From Deltaproteobacteria bacterium (lineage in GTDB: Bacteria > Desulfobacterota > Desulfobacteria > Desulfobacterales > ETH-SRB1), in the NCBI GenBank assembly GCA_019314185.1, contig JAFCZU010000153.1:1-7528 (forward strand): a stretch of DNA of 7,528 nt, written 5' to 3'. A program made the translations under genes and the position numbers. The notes below the pieces were generated by a model. The model ran no database searches, had not been told where the DNA came from, and saw only the letters and a program-made list of their open reading frames with translations. Position 1 is the first letter of the stretch; every line of letters begins with the position of its first letter. This document shows positions 1 to 5,966 of the stretch, one piece after another.

Positions 1-1671
1 TTCATTGTCTGAAATCAAAAAACCGGGTATAGTAAAAGACGCATTAAAGACAACCGGTCTTTTTGCGGCAAGGAAAGTCGGATTATTTATATAAGAAAGG
101 TTTGCAGCTCTGAATATTTTACTTATAATATCTTTTTTATTATCTTTATTGGTGATCTGAATGATGTTACGACCTGTTTTTTCTATAGCTTCGAGAGCAT
201 CACCATAGAGATCTCCAAAATCAACAAACAAAAAATGCCCATCGCACGTTGTTATAAGATTGGATAAAGCCTCTATTTGAATCCCCGCGTATGGAAATGT
301 AATGCGAACATCTTGTGTATATTCATAACCCATGGCAGCCATTAAATCTTTAACAAATGTTTTGCTGTCTGTAGATAAGATATTGACCACATCGGTAATC
401 CGGTTATTTTTTTCCGGCTCTGCTGATTTCTGCTTTGCTGCTTTTTTTCCTAAGAGTATATCTTTAATTATAATATTATGCTGTTCGAAATAACGAACAA
501 TTGAATCTGAAATACGCTCACTGCGATTATTAATAAGGGTAATGCAAAGTTGGCATGTTTCTCCTCCGGCAATCGAATGCCTGTCAACTATCCATTTGCC
601 TCTGGCCTCCACATCAACACCCTTGTCTGAAAATGACAACTGTTTTTTAAAATTATTTTTTTCAAATATCTTAAAAACCGAATCAAAAACATGCTCAACC
701 GATGCTTCAGGGATAACCGGAACGATCTTCATCCCCCTCCAGTATGATTTAATCGCATTAAGATCAGCTGCATTAATATTTTCTCCTGACAAAACCATTC
801 TTGTTCCGTTCTTGCATTCAATGACAGGAAATTTTGAAAGATTTAACGCAAAGTCTTCTTTTTCATGTCTTGGGAAATAATATACGCCTTTATTAAATAA
901 TTTAGCGTCTAAGATTGAAGCAACCTGCGGATAAGTAGTAGCTGTATCATTTCCTTTATACGCGGCAGACAATGGTTTTGGTTCAACAATCTTCTTATCA
1001 ATCGGAATGTTAACGCGCGTATCTTTGACGATATTTCCCAAACTGTCAAAAATAGATTTGTACCACGGCTTATTACGAACAGATGTCTTCGGGATATACA
1101 GTTTTTGCCCTGGATAAATTCGATTCAGATCAACAACATCCGGATTAATAAGTTTAAACAGCGCCAATCTTTCCTTATATGATTTTGTTCCGTATGAGCC
1201 ATAGCCTCTGGCAATAATCCTCGAAATGAACTCCCCGTTTTGTACAATATGTTCCGTTGAGAGTGGTTTAATAATTTCAGGCAGATTGGATATTGTTATA
1301 AATGGGATGGTAATGATTCCTGAAGATTGACCAGGCAAAATATCTTTGTTTAATTTCTTTAGCGGAATCAGGATACGTTGACTTGGACGTATCAAGTCAA
1401 TATTACGAATATGAGGATTTATACGTTTAAATATATTAATAAATTCAAGAAAATTCTTGTGTGATATTTCTCCTTTTTGTCTGAACAGCTTGAATACCCA
1501 GTCATTTCTTTGAACAATATAAGGCTCACATAATATATCCCATCCCTTGTCATATTTTACGATATAAGTTTTATCTATTATTGCAGATTCTGACGGATAA
1601 GACGCAATAATGCATATATAAAAAATAACATAAACGAAAATAAACAATTTGCGCGATTTCAATACAGCCAT
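1..1671 (-). CDS. Secreted LysM-domain protein, 3' part beyond the window edge
   Basis: The frame is open from an ATG at 1671 down to base 1, giving 557 codons with no stop, so the C-terminus lies outside the window. Residues 1-30 look like a Sec signal peptide: K5, R7 and K8, then a hydrophobic run at about 9-24, with likely cleavage near A30. FYIC at 17-20 is a poor lipobox. Two LysM-like modules follow at about 36-103 and 140-194. Each starts with a Y/H-I-V motif and ends with P-x-Q-R/K-hydrophobic-x-I-P, and each has an inner Asn-Pro (INPHI, INPDV). LysM modules bind peptidoglycan, so a periplasmic or envelope role is inferred. Residues 200-557 match nothing I recognise; a Lys/Glu-rich linker lies at about 409-424. 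The gene follows thrC on the same strand after a 162-base gap that holds a promoter-like sequence and a long heptamer array. Function is unknown; the reading frame itself is secure. Confidence 0.85.
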   Translation of the reverse strand, partial: MAVLKSRKLFIFVYVIFYICIIASYPSESAIIDKTYIVKYDKGWDILCEPYIVQRNDWVFKLFRQKGEISHKNFLEFINIFKRINPHIRNIDLIRPSQRILIPLKKLNKDILPGQSSGIITIPFITISNLPEIIKPLSTEHIVQNGEFISRIIARGYGSYGTKSYKERLALFKLINPDVVDLNRIYPGQKLYIPKTSVRNKPWYKSIFDSLGNIVKDTRVNIPIDKKIVEPKPLSAAYKGNDTATTYPQVASILDAKLFNKGVYYFPRHEKEDFALNLSKFPVIECKNGTRMVLSGENINAADLNAIKSYWRGMKIVPVIPEASVEHVFDSVFKIFEKNNFKKQLSFSDKGVDVEARGKWIVDRHSIAGGETCQLCITLINNRSERISDSIVRYFEQHNIIIKDILLGKKAAKQKSAEPEKNNRITDVVNILSTDSKTFVKDLMAAMGYEYTQDVRITFPYAGIQIEALSNLITTCDGHFLFVDFGDLYGDALEAIEKTGRNIIQITNKDNKKDIISKIFRAANLSYINNPTFLAAKRPVVFNASFTIPGFLISDNE

Positions 1672-1702
1672 CTGTTTCTCAACCTAAGTGCTCTAATTCG
1701 TA

Positions 1703-1731
1703 AATACAGTGACGTGTTAAGCGCTTGACAA
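1703..1731 (-). promoter_or_regulatory. Putative sigma-70 promoter of the LysM gene
   Basis: On the minus strand TTGTCA (1726-1731) is followed after 17 bases by TGTATT (1703-1708). This matches the sigma-70 consensus at 5 of 6 and 4 of 6 positions. Transcription would start near 1696, about 25 bases before the ATG at 1671. Its -35 overlaps that of a plus-strand promoter-like sequence, back to back. It is a consensus match only, in AT-rich DNA. Confidence 0.4.
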
Positions 1732-1753
1732 AACGAATAATTGCTTTAATAAT
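1725..1753 (+). promoter_or_regulatory. Putative sigma-70 promoter reading into the heptamer array
   Basis: On the plus strand a perfect TTGACA (1725-1730) is followed after 17 bases by AATAAT (1748-1753). The -10 box ends at the base before the first CACCTAA unit, so an RNA would start inside the array and run antisense to the end of thrC. No plus-strand gene lies downstream within 3 kb. The consensus match is strong, but chance is possible. Confidence 0.35.
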
Positions 1754-1836
1754 CACCTAACACCTAACACCTAACACCTAACACCTAACACCTAACACCT
1801 AACACCTAACACCTAACACCTAACACCTAACACCTA
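1754..1836. repeat. Tandem heptamer array, (CACCTAA) x 11.9
   Basis: Eleven identical copies of CACCTAA (TTAGGTG on the minus strand) run from 1754 to 1830, followed by six bases of a twelfth (1831-1836). There are no mismatches, which suggests recent expansion or active homogenisation. The last three bases (1834-1836, CTA) are the TAG stop of thrC read on the minus strand. The array therefore forms the thrC 3' untranslated region and lies just upstream of the LysM gene promoter. Copy number is likely variable between strains, as for other perfect microsatellite-like arrays. It is not a CRISPR, because there are no spacers. Confidence 0.97.
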
Positions 1837-3339
1837 TTCCCCTTTCTTTAATTCCAAAGCTTTTGCAATTTCTTCAGATACACGTCTGACAAACAGCTTA
1901 AAATCATCCCCTTTCAGAGGTTTTCCAGAAGCCGGAACTTTTTTTAAATCCTTTGGATGTATTAAAACAGGAAAATTTATAAGATCCGGATCAGACGTAA
2001 TTTCAAATTCTTCCGGGAATTTCTTTTCATAATACATTTCCTGAAAACCGGAAAATTTAAGCGCGTGAGCTGTTGAATCGAGAATAGCGGTATCGTTTTT
2101 GTCAACAATGCCCTGGGAATATGCTTTCACAAGACCGGCCAGAGATTCTCCTCCATGGGTACAGACAATATGCCCGTTTCGATTCGCTGTAAGCTGCCAG
2201 TCCATTATGGCCTGTTCATCCACTTCGATACAAAACACATTCTGTTTGCCAGCCAGTTTATTATAAAGATTTACAAGATGAATCACACGCGGCATTGAAA
2301 CAGGATTGCCGATCATGGCAGCCTGGGCTACACTGGGTTTTACCGTTACAGGAACAAATCTTCGTTTTTTTGCATCAGGTTCGAGATAATAGCGATAAAC
2401 AGGATTCGCATGTTTTGACTGCACTCCGATAATTTTCGGCAGGCTGTTTATTATTCCTGTCTCATAAAACTTCAAAAATCCGCTCATAACAGCCGAGATA
2501 TTGCCTGCGTTGCCGATTGGTAAAATTATAACTTTATTATCCATGTTATATTCGAAATCTTGTGCAATCTCATATGAATATGATTCCTGCCCTAAGATTC
2601 GCCAGGCATTTTTTGAATTTAGAAGAGCCACATTATATCTGTCAGACAAAGCTTCAACAACCTTCATGCAGTCATCAAACACACCAGGCAGTTCAAACAC
2701 AGAAGCTCCGCTTCCCAAAGGCTGGGAAAGCTGCTGGGGAGTTACCTTCTTGTGGGGAAGAAGCACGGCGGTCTTTACGTTGGGCTGGAGAAAGGAGCCA
2801 TACAGAGCAGCGGCAGCGGATGTATCTCCGGTTGAAGCACAAATAGCCAGCACATCGGAAATATGGCCTTTTTGGATCAAAAAGTTGATATAGCTCAAGG
2901 CGCTTGCCATCCCTCTGTCTTTAAAAGAAGCGCTTGGATTCTGACCGTCATTTTTAAAGTAGAATCGAACTCCTGTTTTATCCTGCATATAAGTATTCGC
3001 TTCTACAACAGGAGTATGTCCTTCGCCAAGATAGACTATTGAATCAAGAGGTATAACGGATCCAATAAATTCATAATACAGATAGATGCCTTTTAGCGCA
3101 GGGATCGTAAGCATTTTGCGATAATCAAAAATCCGGCGCCACGTTTTTCCTGATATCTTCTTTAACCGGTCAAATTCCAGATCGTATATAAGGAGTATCT
3201 GACCGCAATCAGGACAGGTATAAAGCAGTTTTTCAATGCTGTATTCCATGCCGCAACTTAGGCAGCGATAAACAAGCTTGCCTTCCTGTGTCGGGATAAT
3301 ATATTGCCGGATATCTTCCGGAAAATCTTCAATCTTCAT
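1834..3339 (-). CDS. thrC: Threonine synthase
   Basis: This 501-residue protein is a PLP-dependent threonine synthase (O-phosphohomoserine to threonine, last step of the pathway, cytosolic). An N-terminal zinc-ribbon-like segment carries two CxxC pairs at C26/C29 and C42/C45, a feature of some threonine synthases of this subfamily. The fold-type II core follows: EGHTP at 106-110, NPSASFKDRG at 134-143 with K140 as the expected PLP lysine, a Ser/Thr-rich STGDTSAAAA loop at 169-178, and the glycine/asparagine GNAGN turn at 276-280 for the PLP phosphate. CTHGGES at 393-399 is also typical. The zinc ribbon makes it longer than minimal homologues, and it ends normally. The ATG at 3339 has only a weak Shine-Dalgarno (AAGTGA), but the protein starts sensibly there. 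It lies 165 bases downstream of serS on the same strand with its own promoter-like sequence. The TAG stop is part of the heptamer array. Other PLP lyases of the fold are less likely, given length and motifs. Confidence 0.95.
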   Translation of the reverse strand: MKIEDFPEDIRQYIIPTQEGKLVYRCLSCGMEYSIEKLLYTCPDCGQILLIYDLEFDRLKKISGKTWRRIFDYRKMLTIPALKGIYLYYEFIGSVIPLDSIVYLGEGHTPVVEANTYMQDKTGVRFYFKNDGQNPSASFKDRGMASALSYINFLIQKGHISDVLAICASTGDTSAAAALYGSFLQPNVKTAVLLPHKKVTPQQLSQPLGSGASVFELPGVFDDCMKVVEALSDRYNVALLNSKNAWRILGQESYSYEIAQDFEYNMDNKVIILPIGNAGNISAVMSGFLKFYETGIINSLPKIIGVQSKHANPVYRYYLEPDAKKRRFVPVTVKPSVAQAAMIGNPVSMPRVIHLVNLYNKLAGKQNVFCIEVDEQAIMDWQLTANRNGHIVCTHGGESLAGLVKAYSQGIVDKNDTAILDSTAHALKFSGFQEMYYEKKFPEEFEITSDPDLINFPVLIHPKDLKKVPASGKPLKGDDFKLFVRRVSEEIAKALELKKGE

Positions 3340-3388
3340 AATTCACTTTTTTGTTTGAAAGTTTTTATGTTTTCTTGTACATTTTGCG

Positions 3389-3416
3389 ACTATATCTTAA
3401 TTGATGAATTTGTAAA
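3389..3416 (-). promoter_or_regulatory. Putative sigma-70 promoter of thrC
   Basis: On the minus strand TTTACA (3411-3416) is followed after 16 bases by TATAGT (3389-3394), each 5 of 6 to consensus. The expected start is near 3382, giving a leader of about 40 bases before the thrC ATG. The -35 box lies in the loop of the 9-bp inverted repeat at 3402-3431, so the promoter overlaps the repeat-rich gap. Confidence 0.45.
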
Positions 3417-3431
3417 AAGTCGAATTCATCA
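3402..3431. repeat. 9-bp perfect inverted repeat (hairpin)
   Basis: TGATGAATT (3402-3410) and AATTCATCA (3423-3431) are exact reverse complements around a 12-base loop. No T-run follows on either strand, so it does not read as an intrinsic terminator. The right arm is the beginning of the dispersed element at 3425-3498, and the left arm with its loop (TGATGAA..GTAAAAA) resembles the sequence at 7083-7099. Confidence 0.7.
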
Positions 3432-3508
3432 GGTGTCAGGTGTTAATTGTCAGGTGTTAAGATAAAGCATTTAACTGGCATATCAAATAGTTAACACCTA
3501 ACACTTAT
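3425..3508 (+). repeat. Dispersed intergenic element with inward-facing heptamers (copy 1)
   Basis: Five heptamer units (TCAGGTG, TCAGGTG, TTAATTG, TCAGGTG, TTAAGAT; 3429-3463) face two units of the complementary type (3495-3508). AGGTGTTAA (3452-3460) and TTAACACCT (3491-3499) are exact reverse complements around a 30-base loop. The block from 3425 to 3498 aligns with the reverse complement of 7017-7089. Shared cores are TTCATCA, GTGTTAAGA, GCATTTA and CATATCAAAT. The right end contains the serS stop codon (TTA at 3505-3507 on the plus strand). Confidence 0.8.
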
Positions 3509-4785
3509 ATTCTTTCTTTTGCAATTAAAGAACAATCCATATAAGGTTGCAGGACTTCAGGAATAGAAATCGTTCCGTCAGACTGCTGATAATTTTCAAG
3601 TATGGCTGCAAAAGTACGCCCAACCGCAAGACCTGAGCCGTTTAATGTATGGACAAGTTCCGTCCCCTTTTTCCCCTTTCTCCTGAACCGGATATCAGCT
3701 CGTCTCGCTTGGAAATTCTCAAAATTGCTGCACGACGAAATCTCTCTATACACACCCTGCGAAGGCATCCAGACTTCAATATCATAGGTTTTTGCCGCTG
3801 AAAAGCCCAAATCCCCTGTACATAGACCAATAACCTGATACGGAAGTTTAAGCATTTGCAGTATTGATTCAGCATCGTTTAAGAGTTTTTCAAGTTCATC
3901 ATAAGAGCTTTCCGGCTTTGAGAATTTTACCAGCTCAACCTTGTTGAACTGATGCTGCCTGATCAGGCCTCTTGTGTCTTTTCCATAAGAGCCGGCTTCG
4001 CTGCGAAAACATGGCGTATAAGCCACATACTTAATCGGCAGCATATCTTCATCTAATATTTCACCCTGATGAATATTAGTGACCGGAACTTCGGCAGTGG
4101 GTATCATAAAGTAATCCCATCCTTCTAATTTAAACAGATCTTCCTCAAACTTCGGAAGCTGGCCCGTGCCGGTCATACTTTTCCGGTTTACAATAAAAGG
4201 CGGAAGAACTTCTTTATAGCCATGTTCTTTAGTCTGAACATCCAGCATAAAATTTATTAAAGCCCTTTCCAGCTTTGCTCCAGCCCCAAGATAAAGCGGG
4301 AAGCGAGCGCCTGTAATCTTTGAAGCTCTGTCAAAATCGAGTATTCCAAGATTTTCGCCCAAAGTCCAGTGAGGCGCCGGCGTGAATTCAAACTCCGGCC
4401 TTTTACCGTTCTGCCTTATAACGGGATTTTCAAAACTATCTTTTCCAACTGGAACCGATTCGTGAGGAATATTAGGCAATTCCATAAGAATTTTATATAT
4501 TTTTTCCTCGGTTTCAGACAATGATTTGTTGAGGTCTTTGATCTTATTTGAAACTTCACGCATCTCGACCACAAGAGCATCTGTGTTATCACCATTTTTT
4601 TTCATGTTTGCTATCTGCTGCGAAACCAGATTGCGGCGGCGTCTCAGTTCTTCAATTTCAAGCAGAACAGTCCTGCGCTCATCATCATAATTTAAAAAAG
4701 TCTCAATATCGACTGTTTCTCCACGCATTAAAAGTGCTTTTTGCACCTTTGACATATTTTGTCTCACAAACTTGATTTCCAGCAT
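3505..4785 (-). CDS. serS: Seryl-tRNA synthetase
   Basis: This 426-residue class II aminoacyl-tRNA synthetase charges tRNA-Ser with serine in the cytosol. Length matches the usual bacterial enzyme. Residues 1-105 form the charged helical N-terminal arm ([10 protein letters not shown] start, ELRRRRN at 46-52, long Lys/Glu heptads) that grips the tRNA variable arm. The catalytic core shows [14 protein letters not shown] at 205-218, the TAEVP serine-binding segment at 230-234, and motif 2 with FRSEAG at 260-265 and R272 in [25 protein letters not shown] lies at 348-362. Motif 3 is [19 protein letters not shown] at 382-400, with R390. All expected catalytic residues are present. The ATG at 4785 has a weak AGG about 7 bases upstream and starts where the family starts. 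The gene is divergent from the cyclo-ligase gene, with thrC following on the same strand. The TAA stop overlaps the last heptamer unit of the adjoining repeat. Confidence 0.98.
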   Translation of the reverse strand: MLEIKFVRQNMSKVQKALLMRGETVDIETFLNYDDERRTVLLEIEELRRRRNLVSQQIANMKKNGDNTDALVVEMREVSNKIKDLNKSLSETEEKIYKILMELPNIPHESVPVGKDSFENPVIRQNGKRPEFEFTPAPHWTLGENLGILDFDRASKITGARFPLYLGAGAKLERALINFMLDVQTKEHGYKEVLPPFIVNRKSMTGTGQLPKFEEDLFKLEGWDYFMIPTAEVPVTNIHQGEILDEDMLPIKYVAYTPCFRSEAGSYGKDTRGLIRQHQFNKVELVKFSKPESSYDELEKLLNDAESILQMLKLPYQVIGLCTGDLGFSAAKTYDIEVWMPSQGVYREISSCSNFENFQARRADIRFRRKGKKGTELVHTLNGSGLAVGRTFAAILENYQQSDGTISIPEVLQPYMDCSLIAKERI

Positions 4786-5055
4786 AACAATACCTATGTT
4801 TTAAATATTATTGACAGATTCGCAAAATATTTCTTCTACTTGTCATTTCTAACAAAGCGAAAACTCTTTAAGATACAGATGGCAGAACAGAGTAGTGCGG
4901 GACTTTAGCCTTGCATTAAAACAAACTTGAAACTTTTGCAAAAATGAGAAAATATCATAATCAGTCAATTTAGTCAATAATTATTAGAAGTTGACTTATG
5001 CTTGTTAATTTGTTATTTTCATAAAATGAAAGAATATTTATTCCGGAGAACACAT
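4786..5055. other. Divergent intergenic region between serS and the cyclo-ligase gene
   Basis: This 270-base gap is the only intergenic region in the window without TTAGGTG-type heptamers. It holds the promoter of the plus-strand gene (4991-5019), an additional plus-strand TTGACA (4811-4816) with a weak TCTACT 18 bases later, and the self-complementary AATAATTATT (4977-4986). AGTCAA sits at 4963-4968 and 4972-4977. I could not pick a convincing serS promoter, and I see no small ORF or structured RNA that I can support. Confidence 0.5.
4991..5019 (+). promoter_or_regulatory. Putative sigma-70 promoter of the cyclo-ligase gene
   Basis: TTGACT (4991-4996) is followed after 17 bases by TATTTT (5014-5019). 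Transcription would start near 5026, about 30 bases before the ATG at 5056. This supports the 5056 start and rules out the in-frame TTG at 5002, which lies inside the promoter. Two AGTCAA copies upstream (4963, 4972) are inverted relative to the -35 box, a possible operator arrangement. Confidence 0.5.
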
Positions 5056-5643
5056 ATGGAAGAAATTCAGGATAAGAAACGTGGAATACGTATTAGCATA
5101 GCAGATAAGTTAGACCTTTTCTCCGTCGATGAAATTGCAAAAAAAACCATGGCCATAGAAAATAGGCTTTTTGAATTTGCCAACTTTATTGAATCAAAAA
5201 TTGTATTACTTTATATGCAGCTCGACAGAGAAGTTGCAACGCAGGGAATAATCGAAAGATGCTTTGGCTACGACAAGATTGTTGTTCTGCCTGCTTTTAA
5301 CATAATAAAACATACCATGAAATTCATGAAAGTTGACAATCTTGATGCTGACATGAAGCCCGGGCCACGAGGTGTTCTTGAACCTGATCCTGCTCGCTGC
5401 AATGTTGTGCCTGTTGACTGTATTGACATAGCAATTATTCCGGGAGTAGCGCTGGATGAAAAAGGGGGCAGGATAGGATCAGGGGATGGATATTATGACA
5501 GACTTATTCCGAAGCTGTCGGCAACTACCAGAAAGGTATCTCTTGCCTTTGAAAGCCAGATTATTCAACAGGTTCCTTTGGAATCCCATGACAAGTATGT
5601 AGATATTGTTATTACCGATGAACGGATAATCTATAAGATATAG
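5056..5643 (+). CDS. fau: 5-formyltetrahydrofolate cyclo-ligase
   Basis: The 195-residue product fits the 5-formyl-THF cyclo-ligase (5,10-methenyl-THF synthetase) family, which uses ATP to convert 5-formyl-THF to 5,10-methenyl-THF in the cytosol. Evidence is GPRGVLEP at 103-110, the signature PGVALDEKGGRIGSGDGYYDRL at 129-150 and the C-terminal VPLESHDKYVDIVITDERI at 173-191. Family members often have GYGGGYYD; here it is GSGDGYYD, a tolerated variant of the loop. I chose ATG 5056 because GGAG (5045-5048) lies 7 bases upstream. The ATG at 5026 and TTG at 5002 are in frame but overlap the likely transcription start or promoter. The length is normal for the family. It is divergent from serS and convergent with the channel gene. 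The TAG stop (5641-5643) is the first part of a TTAGGTG heptamer array. The family assignment is confident; the gene symbol follows the E. coli name (ygfA/fau). Confidence 0.93.
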   Translation: MEEIQDKKRGIRISIADKLDLFSVDEIAKKTMAIENRLFEFANFIESKIVLLYMQLDREVATQGIIERCFGYDKIVVLPAFNIIKHTMKFMKVDNLDADMKPGPRGVLEPDPARCNVVPVDCIDIAIIPGVALDEKGGRIGSGDGYYDRLIPKLSATTRKVSLAFESQIIQQVPLESHDKYVDIVITDERIIYKI

Positions 5644-5667
5644 GTGTTAGGTGTCAGGTGTTAGGAT
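5641..5667. repeat. Heptamer array at the end of the cyclo-ligase gene
   Basis: The units read TAGGTG, TTAGGTG, TCAGGTG and TTAGGAT in strict 7-base register. The first contains the TAG stop of the upstream gene. The orientation is opposite to the array at 5901-5922, so the two could pair across the intergenic region. Confidence 0.85.
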
Positions 5668-5707
5668 AAAATATGAACTTAGCGCCCTTCGGGCGGGCTT
5701 AAAAGAT

Positions 5708-5804
5708 GAACGTCGAACATCGAACGTTTAACATCGAATTTTGAATAAGGAATTCTGCCAATTTATAAACCGGTGGAGCGAAGCGATTTCATCATTCGAT
5801 GTTC
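5708..5804. repeat. Second heptamer family, inverted pair (GAACRTC type)
   Basis: On the plus strand seven successive 7-base units begin GAA or TAA (GAACGTC, GAACATC, GAACGTT, TAACATC, GAATTTT, GAATAAG, GAATTCT; 5708-5756). On the minus strand GAACATC, GAATGAT and GAAATCG occupy 5804-5784 in the same register. GAACATCGAA (5715-5724) and TTCGATGTTC (5795-5804) are exact reverse complements. The unit differs from TTAGGTG, but the 7-base period is the same. Confidence 0.75.
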
Positions 5805-5880
5805 AAAAGAATTTTCACTCTGCCGCACCCACTTGGCAACCTCTTGATAAAATTAATCATAAAATGGAAATTCCCATACT

Positions 5881-5959
5881 ATTTAATTATCATATCAAAC
5901 ACTTAACACCTAACACCTAACACTTGATACATTTCGCAAATAGCATTTTGGGACTTTTT
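5881..5959 (+). repeat. Dispersed element, left arm of inverted repeat flanking the channel gene (copy 2)
   Basis: Bases 5881-5899 match the reverse complement of 7028-7046 at 17 of 19 positions. Bases 5923-5959 match the reverse complement of 6987-7025 with three mismatches and two single-base gaps. Between them the left arm holds 23 bases (5900-5922) of CACCTAA-type heptamers where the right arm has two bases. TATCAA (5893-5898) and TTGATA (5924-5929) bracket that insert as a short hairpin. The right edge lies 7 bases outside the channel stop codon. Confidence 0.85.
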
Positions 5960-5966
5960 GCTTTGC

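Larger units (their letters stand above)
5644..5966. other. Convergent intergenic region packed with repeats
   Basis: This 323-base gap between two converging genes contains no supportable ORF. From left to right it holds a TTAGGTG array (5641-5667), a short GC hairpin CGCCC-TTC-GGGCG (5683-5695) without a T-run, and an inverted pair of GAACRTC-type heptamers (5708-5804). It ends with the left arm of the inverted repeat flanking the channel gene (5881-5959), interrupted by a CACCTAA array. The stretch 5814-5880 shows nothing I recognise. I see no clear intrinsic terminator for either gene. Confidence 0.75.

Noticed and set aside
542..880. Plus-strand open frame of 112 codons
   Set aside because: It lies wholly inside the minus-strand LysM gene, has no ribosome-binding site or recognisable domain, and looks like a shadow frame.
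1754..1836. CRISPR array or telomere-like repeat
   Set aside because: The 7-base units are contiguous with no spacers, so it is not a CRISPR. The resemblance to TTAGGG telomere repeats is superficial, since the array is internal and flanked by ordinary bacterial genes.
2501..2893. Plus-strand open frame of 130 codons
   Set aside because: It is antisense to the conserved PLP-lyase core of thrC and shows no protein-like family motif.
4847..5000. 6S RNA, which in many proteobacteria lies upstream of the cyclo-ligase gene
   Set aside because: The gene context prompted the idea, and a weak promoter exists at 4811-4840. However, I cannot find the long closing stem and central bubble. A covariance-model search for the 6S family would settle it.
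5002..5055. Longer N-terminus of the cyclo-ligase from TTG 5002 or ATG 5026
   Set aside because: These starts overlap the promoter and the expected transcription start, while ATG 5056 has GGAG at ideal spacing and gives the normal family length.
5683..5695. Intrinsic terminator of the cyclo-ligase gene
   Set aside because: CGCCC-TTC-GGGCG is a good short hairpin, but no T-run follows on either strand.
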